Notes under the pieces: generated by a model | The model's input: the letters and a program-made list of their open reading frames with translations, nothing else | Databases searched by the model: none | What the model was told of the DNA's origin: nothing | Position numbers and translations under genes: made by a program | Shown: positions 7,351 through 14,526 of the stretch, piece by piece | How positions within the stretch are numbered: position 1 is the first letter of the stretch | How the letters are laid out: every line of letters begins with the position of its first letter | Assembly (NCBI GenBank): GCA_004020645.1 | Contig: SAQL01000013.1 | Span: 1 to 64,000 of the forward strand | From: Mesorhizobium sp. | GTDB lineage: Bacteria; Pseudomonadota; Alphaproteobacteria; Rhizobiales; Rhizobiaceae | Length of the DNA: 64,000 nucleotides | Direction of reading: 5' to 3'

Positions 7351-7725
7351 CTACTGCTGTGGGAGGATGTTCTCTGACATGCTCATTGTCTTGAACCGCC
7401 GCTCAGACGCCAAGGACGCGAGCTTATTCAATGGCAGGACTTGCCGTACGGAGTCGCTCGATCCACCTGGACCAGTCGCAACGGCACCGACAATAGGCAC
7501 CATCGGCAGTTCCCGCTTTGGCGCTTTCTCTGTAGCCTTTAGTTCTGCGATTTCCTCATCACGTCTTGCAATTCGGCTTTCCAGGTTGGCGATACGCTCG
7601 GTCAGCAAATAGCGGCCGACGAGGAAACCCCCACCTCCGAAGAGAACGGCGAACGTCGCAAAGACGGCCGGGTTCGCCAGCACCAGCGCTGAGTTGGTTT
7701 CGAAAAAGGTGATAAGTTCCTGCAT
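7351..7725 (-). CDS. Membrane-anchored coiled-coil hypothetical protein
   Basis: A 124-residue protein. Residues about 15-40 form one transmembrane helix (ALVLANPAVFATFAVLFGGGGF), followed by a coiled coil (LTERIANLESRIARRDEEIAELKA) and a Pro/Ser-rich tail. The arrangement resembles small spanin-, holin- or septum-associated proteins, but no family is recognised. It is the third gene of a minus-strand set beginning at 8153, with 27 bp between it and the gene at 7753. The 3' end has a diverged copy at 5575-5612. Confidence 0.55.
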   Translation of the reverse strand: MQELITFFETNSALVLANPAVFATFAVLFGGGGFLVGRYLLTERIANLESRIARRDEEIAELKATEKAPKRELPMVPIVGAVATGPGGSSDSVRQVLPLNKLASLASERRFKTMSMSENILPQQ

Positions 7726-7752
7726 GATCTCTGTGCCCCGCGTCGACCGGCG

Positions 7753-7962
7753 TCACCCCAACATGACCGGCGTGTCGTCGTAGCTGACGGTTGCCACCCC
7801 CGGATGCCGATAGACCATGGCGAGTATCTTCGTCTCAAGCTCACAGTTGTAGGCCATGAGCGCCTTCACCGTTTCAAGTGGGCTGTCGTACCAAGCGATC
7901 AGCTTGACCGCCTCGGAATGCAGTTCGGCCTTGGCTTCGGCGTCCAGATACAGGATACCCAT
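7753..7962 (-). CDS. Small hypothetical protein (LDAEAKAEL family)
   Basis: A 69-residue protein with a strong ribosome-binding site (GGAGG, 7 bases before ATG). The N-terminal part LDAEAKAELHSEAVKLIAWYD is shared with the product at 5640-5846. It begins 11 bp after the stop of the gene at 7974-8153, so the two are probably cotranscribed from the LexA-box promoter region. The function is unknown. Confidence 0.55.
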   Translation of the reverse strand: MGILYLDAEAKAELHSEAVKLIAWYDSPLETVKALMAYNCELETKILAMVYRHPGVATVSYDDTPVMLG

Positions 7963-7973
7963 TTTGATGCCTC

Positions 7974-8153
7974 CTATCGTGTCGCCCGGCGCCGTGCCGA
8001 CAAGGCGTCAAGCCGCTCCTGAAGGTGGCCGTTGAGGACGATCATTTCCTTGAGCGCCTTCAGCACATCCCGGTCGTGGACGGCAACGAACCTGTCGGCG
8101 GTGGCCTGTAGGGCAGCCTCTTGGCGGCTGTCGAGTTTCACAATGCGGTCCAT
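7974..8153 (-). CDS. 59-residue helical hypothetical protein
   Basis: A short frame of 59 codons, MDRIVKLDSRQEAALQATAD and onward, with heptad-like Leu and Ala spacing ending LSARRRATR; it should be almost wholly helical. It is the first gene behind the divergent promoter region at 8154-8253 and is followed closely by the gene at 7962. Its composition, codon use and tight spacing support a real gene. No family is recognised. Confidence 0.5.
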   Translation of the reverse strand: MDRIVKLDSRQEAALQATADRFVAVHDRDVLKALKEMIVLNGHLQERLDALSARRRATR

Positions 8154-8185
8154 GGCAGTGTCTCCAGACGTTTCATGGGCGCAGT

Positions 8186-8200
8186 GAACAAAATAGGAAC
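8186..8200. promoter_or_regulatory. Candidate LexA (SOS) box
   Basis: GAAC at 8186-8189 and GAAC at 8197-8200 are separated by exactly seven bases, which on the other strand is the GTTC-N7-GTTC consensus bound by LexA in alphaproteobacteria. It lies 33 bp upstream of the minus-strand gene at 8153 and 54 bp before the plus-strand gene at 8254. The related word GTTCCTATTTTT at 8238-8249 gives extra partial symmetry. It suggests DNA-damage control of the minus-strand set. Confidence 0.5.
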
Positions 8201-8253
8201 AAACCTGTCAAGGGTGGATTGACCAGAAGAGGAATGGGTTCCTATTTTTGGTC

Positions 8254-8574
8254 ATGCCTGACACTGGTGGAAGACGTAAGCGTGGCAGCGAATGGAAGCT
8301 CAGCAATGCCCATGAGGTCGGGCAGCTTGTGCGCGTCCAATGCGGGCTCTGCGGTGTCAAGCGCTGGTATCAGCCGGGAGACCTGAAGGAAATCTTCGGG
8401 GACATTGAGGCTGAACTGGTGGGGAGAAAGATGAGCTGCGAACGCTGCGGAAAGCACGATTTCATGCATGTCGAGACGCAAAACCCAACGGCGCGAGAAC
8501 GCCAGGGCATCCGGGTTAGGCGGCTTGCCGAGATAAGAATGGTGCGGCGGGTTGTTTGGAAGGATGAAAATTGA
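8254..8574 (+). CDS. Zinc-ribbon protein of a common rhizobial family
   Basis: A 106-residue protein. Two CxxC pairs, CGLCG near residue 31 and CERCG near residue 63, make a zinc ribbon, flanked by a basic N-terminus (GGRRKRGSEWKL) and a basic C-terminus ending RVVWKDEN. Proteins of this build are frequent in Mesorhizobium and relatives, usually near prophage or small accessory genes; their function is not known, though nucleic-acid binding is likely. It is transcribed away from the LexA-type box. ATG at 8254 is preferred over the TTG two codons upstream. Confidence 0.6.
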   Translation: MPDTGGRRKRGSEWKLSNAHEVGQLVRVQCGLCGVKRWYQPGDLKEIFGDIEAELVGRKMSCERCGKHDFMHVETQNPTARERQGIRVRRLAEIRMVRRVVWKDEN

Positions 8575-8838
8575 GCGCCCGCTTTCGACCCTTTATCACC
8601 GTTCGAAGTGCTTCACTTGTCACCCTACAACCTGCCGTTCGTTCAGTTTCCATCAAAGGCAGAACCGGCCCGGTATTGGTCCGTCCGCGCTAGAGGCGTA
8701 CGCCTTCTAGGCAATGAGGTTGATTGCTGTCGCAAACATCCTGTTCACACGATCCCTTCGTGGATCAATTTGCTTTGCAAAAGCTGCTTGCCACGTAGAA
8801 TATAAGCGGGCCTTTCAGAACTTTTAGCGTCGGGGCAA
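8575..8838. other. No gene recognised
   Basis: A 264-bp stretch between the zinc-ribbon gene and the nuclease/IrrE-like pseudogene. Short frames exist but have no ribosome-binding site or protein-like composition. It may hold the promoter of the gene at 8839. Confidence 0.4.
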
Positions 8839-10140
8839 ATGGTGAATTCGACAAGTAAGGGCGACAAGCTGGAAGACGCCTTCCATCGCTACCTTATTGA
8901 TCAAAAAGATCGCGGCGAGCTGGTTTTTGGTGCTTATCCACCGCAAAACTGCAAGATTCACAAAAAGAAAGCGTATTACTGTCGCGAGCGCGAGGCATAC
9001 GTTGAATTTGATGTCGTTTTGGAACTGTACCGAACTGGCAGCGATATCCCACACCTTTACGTCATTTTCGAGTGCAAGAATCATGATGCCAGCGTCTCCG
9101 AAATATAGGTCAACGATTTTTCATCGAAAATTGGCCGGATATTTCCGCACGCGTCGAAAGGGGTCATTGTAGTAACTTCGAGGCTGCAGTCTGGAGCAGA
9201 GACGGTCGCCAGAAATGGCGGGATGGGCATTGTAAAATACGATGAGCATGGTTTGGAAATCGTCGCGGATCGCAGAGGCTCGTATTTGGAACATGGCTTC
9301 GTGCGCGCCCAAATCTTTCAAAGCGATTACCTCACTAAGTCGCTAAAGTTTTCCGGTTTCCATGACGGCAAATATTTCGCCACTATAGACGAGTTGCTAA
9401 CAAATCTGGCTTCTGAGGCAACCGCTCTCCCTCGACATGATCTCGAAGCCAGCGGTCGATCGGTACCTTTTCTATCGATAGAGCAAATAAAATCGGCCGC
9501 TGCAAAAGTGCTTGAATCGACCGATTATAAGTCTGGTGCGGTAGACCTATCCAAGCTTTGCCTAAGTTTATCCATCGATTTGCAGTTTTCTGATCGTGAT
9601 GTGAGCGACGTTGACGGGACTCCGATTTTAGGGTCGGCAAACTTCGGACGAAAAACGATCGAGATAAACTCCCACTCAATTAAGACGCGGGAGCGCTTTA
9701 CGATCGCGCACGAGATTGGCCATTTCGTTTTGGATCACGAACGATATTTACGCTCTGAGACCATCGTCGAGCGAGACCTTTTCGTTACCGACGAGAAGTC
9801 CAGCAGCTTCAATTATGAAAGATTGGAGTATCAGGCAAACGCATTCTCGGCTGAATTGATCCTACCGGATGCAGTTTTCCTGCGGAAAACAGCGCAGTTC
9901 CGCCGAGATTTAGAGATCAGAGATAGAGGACACGGATACGTATTTGTGGATGACCAACCATGCAATTTTATAGTCTACAATGAACTGCTGTTACGCCTGT
10001 CGAATTACTTTGAGGTATCGAAACAAGCCATCGAAGTGAAATTGAGGAAGTCGAAAATGCTGACGGATCGAAGAAGGCGGAACGAGATTTCATCGATAGC
10101 CCGTCTCATCAGCGACTTAACGTTATTTCGGAGGCATTGA
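8839..10140 (+). pseudogene. Nuclease-ImmA/IrrE peptidase gene interrupted by one amber codon
   Basis: One frame runs from 8839 to 10140 except for a TAG at 9106-9108. Before it, residues 1-89 look like the start of a PD-(D/E)xK nuclease (EFDVVLEL, then LYVIFECKNH with the E-x-K core). After it the same frame continues VNDFSSKIGRIFPHASKGVI and reaches an ImmA/IrrE-type metallopeptidase with the zinc motif HEIGHFVLDH at about residue 294. Related proteins join such a nuclease-like part to IrrE peptidase. A single C-to-T change (CAG to TAG) would explain the break. The downstream part could still be made from the ATG at 9223, preceded by AATGGCGGG. It is called a pseudogene unless readthrough or sequence error is shown. 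Confidence 0.65.
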
Positions 10141-10226
10141 GTTGTTTCGACAGAATATGGAGGCGTGCCGCGAATGCACGAACTGAGGGGCAGCTTCCGT
10201 AGCGTAGCCATCCGAAAACCTGCCGG

Positions 10227-10430
10227 TCAGCTCTCCACCCATTGCAGACGGTTCATAAAAGTCGTCTCCCTGTTTAGAATAAGGAGCCCTGCACGGGTGC
10301 CTGGGACGGGAACTTGATCTGCGTGGCGGGCTTCTCGACGATCACAAGGGCATCGTCCGGTGCCGTGCGCTGTAGCCGCTCGAGTAACCGTCAAGATTCT
10401 CCATGGGCGTCGATGCGCGCTCGCTGTAGC
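10227..10430 (-). pseudogene. Degraded gene fragments
   Basis: On the minus strand two protein-like pieces are visible: a C-terminal piece, LERLQRTAPDDALVIVEKPA and onward to SLF, ending at 10274, and then a fresh start at 10256 with GGGAGA before ATG that codes only MNRLQWVES before a stop at 10227. The pattern (end of one gene, Shine-Dalgarno, start of the next, sudden stop) looks like a broken phage operon. No family is recognised. Confidence 0.3.
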
Positions 10431-10696
10431 TCCCATAAGTGGACTGGTGGACGTGTGATTTGAGGATCCCTGTCCGGTGCAGCGAAGGACACACAGTTCC
10501 CTCTGACGTTGCTGAGTGGCCCCAAGGGACACCTGAGTGGACGCGAGTAAGACAATGATGATGGACAACTAGGTCAAAAACGAAGGGGGCACGGGGGGTC
10601 CTCGCGCGAGCCGGTTATCCGATCACCCGGGCGAATTTTTCCACCAAACATTCCGAGCCAAATCCGCTATGGTCAGTAAATCTGGGCATCGGGGGA

Positions 10697-11086
10697 GTGC
10701 GGTTGGTGATCAAGGCTCTGAAGCTATGCGGCGTATTGTTGTGTACAGCGGTCGTCCCCTCGGCTGCCAATGCAGAGGTCCTTTCGTTCCAATGCAGTTG
10801 GAACCAAAAGGCTCCCCTGACCATCACGGTAGACACCAGCTCCATGTCTGCCTTGCGCGATGACGGCGGAACTCCCTACCGCGTCGTAAAGGTGTCGAAG
10901 TGGGGCGTGTGGCTGCTGGTCAATCAGCCAAACAATGTGGTTGTGGCTACAGTCCAGATGATTGAGCGATCTTCCGCCTTCGACGATCCCGGTAGACCTG
11001 GCAAGTGGGTCGACGTATTCATTGCGATTACTGGGTCGGTGTCACCCATTGAAGGGGGCGTGTGCTGGGAAAGGGGTGGACGATGA
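10697..11086 (+). CDS. Secreted hypothetical protein, coupled to a Tai-like gene
   Basis: A 129-residue protein from GTG at 10697 with GGGGGAG upstream. A signal peptide (ALKLCGVLLCTAVVPSAANA) is followed by a mature part of about 100 residues with two cysteines (FQCSWN and GGVCWE) and mostly beta-type sequence. Its stop overlaps the next start by four bases (ATGA), so the two products are made together and probably act together in the periplasm. No family is recognised. Confidence 0.55.
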   Translation: MRLVIKALKLCGVLLCTAVVPSAANAEVLSFQCSWNQKAPLTITVDTSSMSALRDDGGTPYRVVKVSKWGVWLLVNQPNNVVVATVQMIERSSAFDDPGRPGKWVDVFIAITGSVSPIEGGVCWERGGR

Positions 11087-11478
11087 AATACATCATTGCC
11101 GTGGCGGTCGTTCTGGTCTCCTCACAGGCCTCGAAGGCGGCAGAGGGAACACAACTGCTGGGGGCCTGCCGTGAGCTTGTTGGAGGTCTTCACAGCAACA
11201 ATCAGATTAAAGACGGCATCAACGTCCCAAGCACCTTCACTTCCGGGCTGTGCATGGGGTCGATGGAAATGCTGCAAGGTCTGTCGCAGCTATGGTTTCA
11301 GGGGGAAAGTCGGCCAGCCCTGGCCCTGTGTGTGCCGCCTGAAGTGCGGACAACACAGTACGCTCGCATCGTCATCAAATACCTTGATGCTCACCCTGAA
11401 GAGCTGCACCAAGATGGCTCTTACCTTGCCTATATGGCGCTGAACTCAGCCTTCCCCTGTAAGGAAGAAACTCCTTAG
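11083..11478 (+). CDS. Rap1a/Tai-type immunity protein
   Basis: A 131-residue protein. A signal peptide (MKYIIAVAVVLVSSQASKA) is followed by the Rap1a/Tai pattern: LLGACRELVGG, SGLCMGSMEMLQG, CVPPEV, YLDAHPEELHQ and a final FPC, with the four cysteines expected to form disulfides. Proteins of this family inhibit type VI secretion amidase effectors, but many relatives sit in prophages or alone in rhizobia and their partners are unknown. There is no amidase effector next to it. ATG at 11083 is favoured over the upstream one at 11062 because it starts the signal peptide and overlaps the preceding stop. Confidence 0.65.
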   Translation: MKYIIAVAVVLVSSQASKAAEGTQLLGACRELVGGLHSNNQIKDGINVPSTFTSGLCMGSMEMLQGLSQLWFQGESRPALALCVPPEVRTTQYARIVIKYLDAHPEELHQDGSYLAYMALNSAFPCKEETP

Positions 11479-11497
11479 CTGCACCCGTCAAGATCAC

Positions 11498-11743
11498 CTA
11501 GTGGGGAATAAGCATCTTGGCCTCCTTAGCGGCAGCCTCGAAGGCACTGCGGATTTCCTTAGGGTCAACCTCCTCACCCTCCAGGGCTTGAAGGCAGAGG
11601 GCCGACGCACGGTGCCACTTGGGTCCCCTCTTGGGCCACTTAAGTAGCTGCTCGGATGCACCTCGGACGTTGTTGCAGGCATAGCTGACACCGACCAGTT
11701 CGGTCTTCACGAACACCGGAGGGGAGAACCAGATGGTTGCCAT
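11498..11743 (-). CDS. DUF982 family protein
   Basis: An 81-residue protein fitting the DUF982 pattern: an N-terminal W-F-PPV strand, a middle helix with LLKWPKRGPKW, then CLQALEGEEVDPKEIRSAFE and a final AAKEAKMLI. The family is small, abundant in rhizobia and of unknown function. It starts 5 bp after the stop of the gene at 11748-11927 on the same strand, so the two form a pair. Confidence 0.65.
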   Translation of the reverse strand: MATIWFSPPVFVKTELVGVSYACNNVRGASEQLLKWPKRGPKWHRASALCLQALEGEEVDPKEIRSAFEAAAKEAKMLIPH

Positions 11744-11747
11744 CACA

Positions 11748-11927
11748 CTATGTTCCCCGGGTGATCTTGCGGCGCACGTCGATGCCCTCCAAGAGAACCT
11801 GCAGCTGGATAGCGTACTCCTTGGTCAGGCCAACCGCAGGGTACCCCTCGGGATCAGCGAACGTCCCGGTGTGCTTGTCCCAGACCGCCCAGGTGCCCTC
11901 GGGTTCCTCGACTAGCTCGTAGCGCAT
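11748..11927 (-). CDS. 59-residue hypothetical protein
   Basis: MRYELVEEPEGTWAVWDKHT begins a 59-residue frame that ends in a basic tail. A longer reading from 12059 is possible, but its extra part is basic, low in coding character and has no ribosome-binding site. The Trp-rich start (a T-W-A-V-W-D element followed by G-P-A-x-x-G-L) is typical of small rhizobial proteins of unknown role. It lies directly upstream of the DUF982 gene and is probably cotranscribed. Confidence 0.5.
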   Translation of the reverse strand: MRYELVEEPEGTWAVWDKHTGTFADPEGYPAVGLTKEYAIQLQVLLEGIDVRRKITRGT

Positions 11928-12456
11928 GGGGTCGGACCTTTTTGCGAAAAATCTGTTTCCCTTTATACGTATACCCGAGACCCCGAGTTCCCCCCGTGGC
12001 CCCCTGAGAACTGTCTGGAAACCCGTCCTATGCCAGTCCCCAGAATCCTTTCGTCGCACCTCAATTGCCTCCCCATTCGTGCTGTCGAGCTATGCATTCA
12101 CCACATTCCGTAAAATAAAAGCCAAGTCTGGCACAAGCTCTGATTGCTTCCGCTGCCACAAATTGAAAACAGGGGCCGCGCAGGCCCCTTTTTTGTTTGC
12201 GCCGTCTGTTTGGGACAACGGATCAATTGTGCGGGCCGTGCCTTCAGCGCCCTAACAGTAATTTTACCCGCCCTTGTCGGCAGCAAGATTGGGTGTCGGT
12301 AGCAAGACTGCGGCGGCGCTCGTGGACGGCGACGGCGCGGTGGCGGCGGGCACTCGACCCTCCGTCGATAAACTTGAACCGCAGATGAACGCCGGCATCA
12401 GAACCGGTTCAGTTGCATCAGGGCATTCTCATGCGTGTTGAAGGAGACACCACGCA
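11928..12456. other. Boundary region without genes
   Basis: Apart from the terminator at 12172-12194, no gene is visible. Base composition changes from mixed to uniformly GC-rich near 12,250, which is where the accessory region seems to give way to chromosome. A 10-bp perfect palindrome GAACCGGTTC lies near 12,403, upstream of the small peptide genes, and may be a regulatory site. Confidence 0.4.
12172..12194 (+). terminator. Rho-independent terminator near the accessory/chromosome boundary
   Basis: GGGGCC (12172-12177), loop GCGCA, GGCCCC (12183-12188) and six T residues form a strong plus-strand terminator. No intact plus-strand gene ends just before it, so the transcript it once ended may have been disrupted or may be a short RNA; no tRNA could be recognised upstream. 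Confidence 0.65.
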
Positions 12457-12609
12457 ATGTTCGCCCGCCGCTTCACCATCGTCTGCCTGCTGATGAGCCT
12501 GTTCGGCATGTCGTTCGCCATCCTCGTTGCCAAGGCCGGCCGCCCGGCCCGCTCCTGGGACCAGGCCAATTCCTGCCAGTTCGATTGCCCGAGCCACCTT
12601 CGCCATTGA
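12457..12609 (+). CDS. 50-residue membrane or secreted peptide
   Basis: A 50-codon frame behind AAGGAGA. The product has a basic N-terminus, one hydrophobic segment (FTIVCLLMSLFGMSFAILVA) and a tail with two cysteines (NSCQFDCPSH). It could be a membrane-anchored or exported peptide. A second small protein gene follows 35 bp later. No family is recognised. Confidence 0.45.
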   Translation: MFARRFTIVCLLMSLFGMSFAILVAKAGRPARSWDQANSCQFDCPSHLRH

Positions 12610-12644
12610 CGCCGACAGAAACCCTTAGAGAGAAGCAACACACC

Positions 12645-12839
12645 ATGAACCGCATCGTCGCCAACGCCCTCAAGACCCTTCGGCTTGTGCCGCGGGCGGC
12701 GCTCATCCTGATGGTTCTTGCAGCGCCGGTTCTGGCCGTGCCCTCGATGCGCGCCGATGCCGGCTCGACGATCGAAGCGCCGGCGTTGAAGAAGACCGGC
12801 ATCGGCTTTGTGCTGTTGGTCAGTCTGCGGCGCGGTTAG
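12645..12839 (+). CDS. 64-residue signal-peptide-bearing protein
   Basis: A 64-residue frame whose N-terminus is a clear signal or anchor sequence (LVPRAALILMVLAAPVLAVP). The rest is short and ends in a second hydrophobic stretch (GIGFVLLVSLRRG). It lies between the 50-residue peptide and AMP nucleosidase. GAGAGAAG upstream is a weak ribosome-binding site. The function is unknown. Confidence 0.4.
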   Translation: MNRIVANALKTLRLVPRAALILMVLAAPVLAVPSMRADAGSTIEAPALKKTGIGFVLLVSLRRG

Positions 12840-12927
12840 ACCCAATCGGCCATCATCGAACTATCCAAAAACAAAAAACGACTCTCTGGCCCCTCCCAAC
12901 CGCATGGCCAAGCCTCTATATTGGGTC

Positions 12928-14430
12928 ATGGAAAAGCGAATCTATCCCCAAGCCATAGACTCAGTCGTGATGCCGGAGCCGTTTGGTCGGCAAAGCTTCA
13001 ATGATGCAGGAAAGGCCGTCGCGGCCTTGCAGGTCCTCTACGATCGCAACACCAAATTCCTGCGCGATTCATTTACGGCGCTCGCTGCGGGTGGCGACAA
13101 CAACAAGCGCTACCGGGCCTTCTATCCCGAGGTCGGCGTCACCACGACTTCTTTCACCCAGATCGACTCGCGGCAGGCTTACGGCCACATGCCAACGCCT
13201 GGGCATTTCTCGACCACCATCACCCAGCCTGCCCTTTTCGAACGCTATCTTACCGAACAGCTTGGCCTGATCATGCGCAATCACGGCGTTCCGGTCACGG
13301 TTTCGGAATCAACGACGCCCATCCCGCTGCATTTCGCCTTCCTGGAAGGCTCCCATGTCGACGGCGCGGCCGCCGAGCGTATCAGGCGGCCGATTCGTGA
13401 CCTGTTCGACGTGCCGGACCTCGACGGCACCGACGACCAGATCGCCAACGGTACGTTCGAAGTGGCGTTAGGCGAGGCCAGGCCGCTGGCGGCGTTCACG
13501 GCGCAACGCATCGACTACTCGCTGCACCGGATGTCGCACTACACGGCGACCAGTCCGCAGCATTTCCAGAATTTCGTGCTGTTCACCAACTACCAGTTCT
13601 ACATCGACGAATTCGTCGCCCGTGCGCACAAGCTGATGGCGAATGGCGGCGGCGGATATGTCGAATTCGTCGAGCCGGGAAACGTCCTCACCAAGGCTGG
13701 ACAAAGCGCGCCTGGCAATGGCGCGGCGCCGCCGCGCCTGCCGCAGATGCCGGCCTATCATCTGAAGAAGCCGAACCATGGCGGCATCACCATGGTCAAT
13801 ATCGGCGTCGGCCCCTCCAACGCCAAGACGATCACCGACCACATCGCGGTGCTCAGGCCGCATGCCTGGGTGATGCTCGGCCATTGCGCCGGGCTGCGTA
13901 ACACCCAGGCGCTGGGCGACTATGTGCTGGCGCATGCCTATGTGCGCGAGGATCATGTTCTGGACGACGATCTTCCGGTCTGGGTGCCGATCCCGCCGCT
14001 GGCCGAAATCCAGGTGGCGCTGCAAGAGGCGGTCGCCGAAATCACCGGCCTTTCCGGCTACGACCTCAAGCGCATCATGCGCACCGGCACCGTCGCCACC
14101 ATCGACAACCGCAACTGGGAGTTGCGCGACCAGCGGGGGCCGGTGCAGCGGCTGTCGCAGTCACGGGCGATTGCGCTCGACATGGAATCGGCGACGATCG
14201 CAGCCAATGGCTTCCGTTTCCGCGTGCCCTATGGCACCCTGCTTTGCGTCTCGGACAAGCCCCTGCATGGCGAATTGAAGCTGCCCGGCATGGCGACCGA
14301 GTTCTACAAGCGCCAGGTGGCACAGCATTTGACCATCGGCATCAGGGCGATGGAAAAGCTGGCCGAGATGCCGATGGAACGGTTGCATTCACGCAAGCTC
14401 AGAAGCTTTTCGGAGACGGCGTTCCAGTAG
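12928..14430 (+). CDS. amn: AMP nucleosidase
   Basis: A 500-residue cytoplasmic enzyme that hydrolyses AMP to adenine and ribose 5-phosphate (EC 3.2.2.4), part of purine salvage and adenylate balance. The N-terminal regulatory domain (to about residue 190) precedes a nucleoside-phosphorylase-like catalytic domain carrying NIGVGPSNAKTITDH, a Gly-His-Cys-Ala-Gly-Leu-Arg turn and, near the end, ALDMESATIAANGFRFRVPYG, where the Met-Glu-Ser motif binds the ribose. The length fits the family. ATG at 12904 is an alternative start; neither has a strong ribosome-binding site. Confidence 0.92.
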   Translation: MEKRIYPQAIDSVVMPEPFGRQSFNDAGKAVAALQVLYDRNTKFLRDSFTALAAGGDNNKRYRAFYPEVGVTTTSFTQIDSRQAYGHMPTPGHFSTTITQPALFERYLTEQLGLIMRNHGVPVTVSESTTPIPLHFAFLEGSHVDGAAAERIRRPIRDLFDVPDLDGTDDQIANGTFEVALGEARPLAAFTAQRIDYSLHRMSHYTATSPQHFQNFVLFTNYQFYIDEFVARAHKLMANGGGGYVEFVEPGNVLTKAGQSAPGNGAAPPRLPQMPAYHLKKPNHGGITMVNIGVGPSNAKTITDHIAVLRPHAWVMLGHCAGLRNTQALGDYVLAHAYVREDHVLDDDLPVWVPIPPLAEIQVALQEAVAEITGLSGYDLKRIMRTGTVATIDNRNWELRDQRGPVQRLSQSRAIALDMESATIAANGFRFRVPYGTLLCVSDKPLHGELKLPGMATEFYKRQVAQHLTIGIRAMEKLAEMPMERLHSRKLRSFSETAFQ

Positions 14431-14526
14431 CACCGATCGGCTTGCATCGACCGGACCTTGGTGACCGCGCGGCAGGGCATTTCGTAATCTTGATTTGGGC
14501 TGGATTTCTGCCGATAAGCAAACGAG

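Noticed and set aside
9106..9108. TAG read as pyrrolysine or programmed readthrough
   Set aside because: No supporting genes or context in the window; a simple nonsense change is the more economical explanation.
10227..10568. 113-codon minus-strand frame read as a full gene
   Set aside because: It crosses the visible end of one frame and the start of another; composition is not protein-like except at its last nine residues.
12100..12200. tRNA gene or tRNA-end attachment site before the terminator
   Set aside because: No cloverleaf or T-loop consensus could be built from the bases, so neither a tRNA nor an att site is claimed.
12808..12927. Longer N-terminus for AMP nucleosidase
   Set aside because: The extra residues are basic and unconserved in character and overlap the previous small gene; the start at 12928 or 12904 fits the family.
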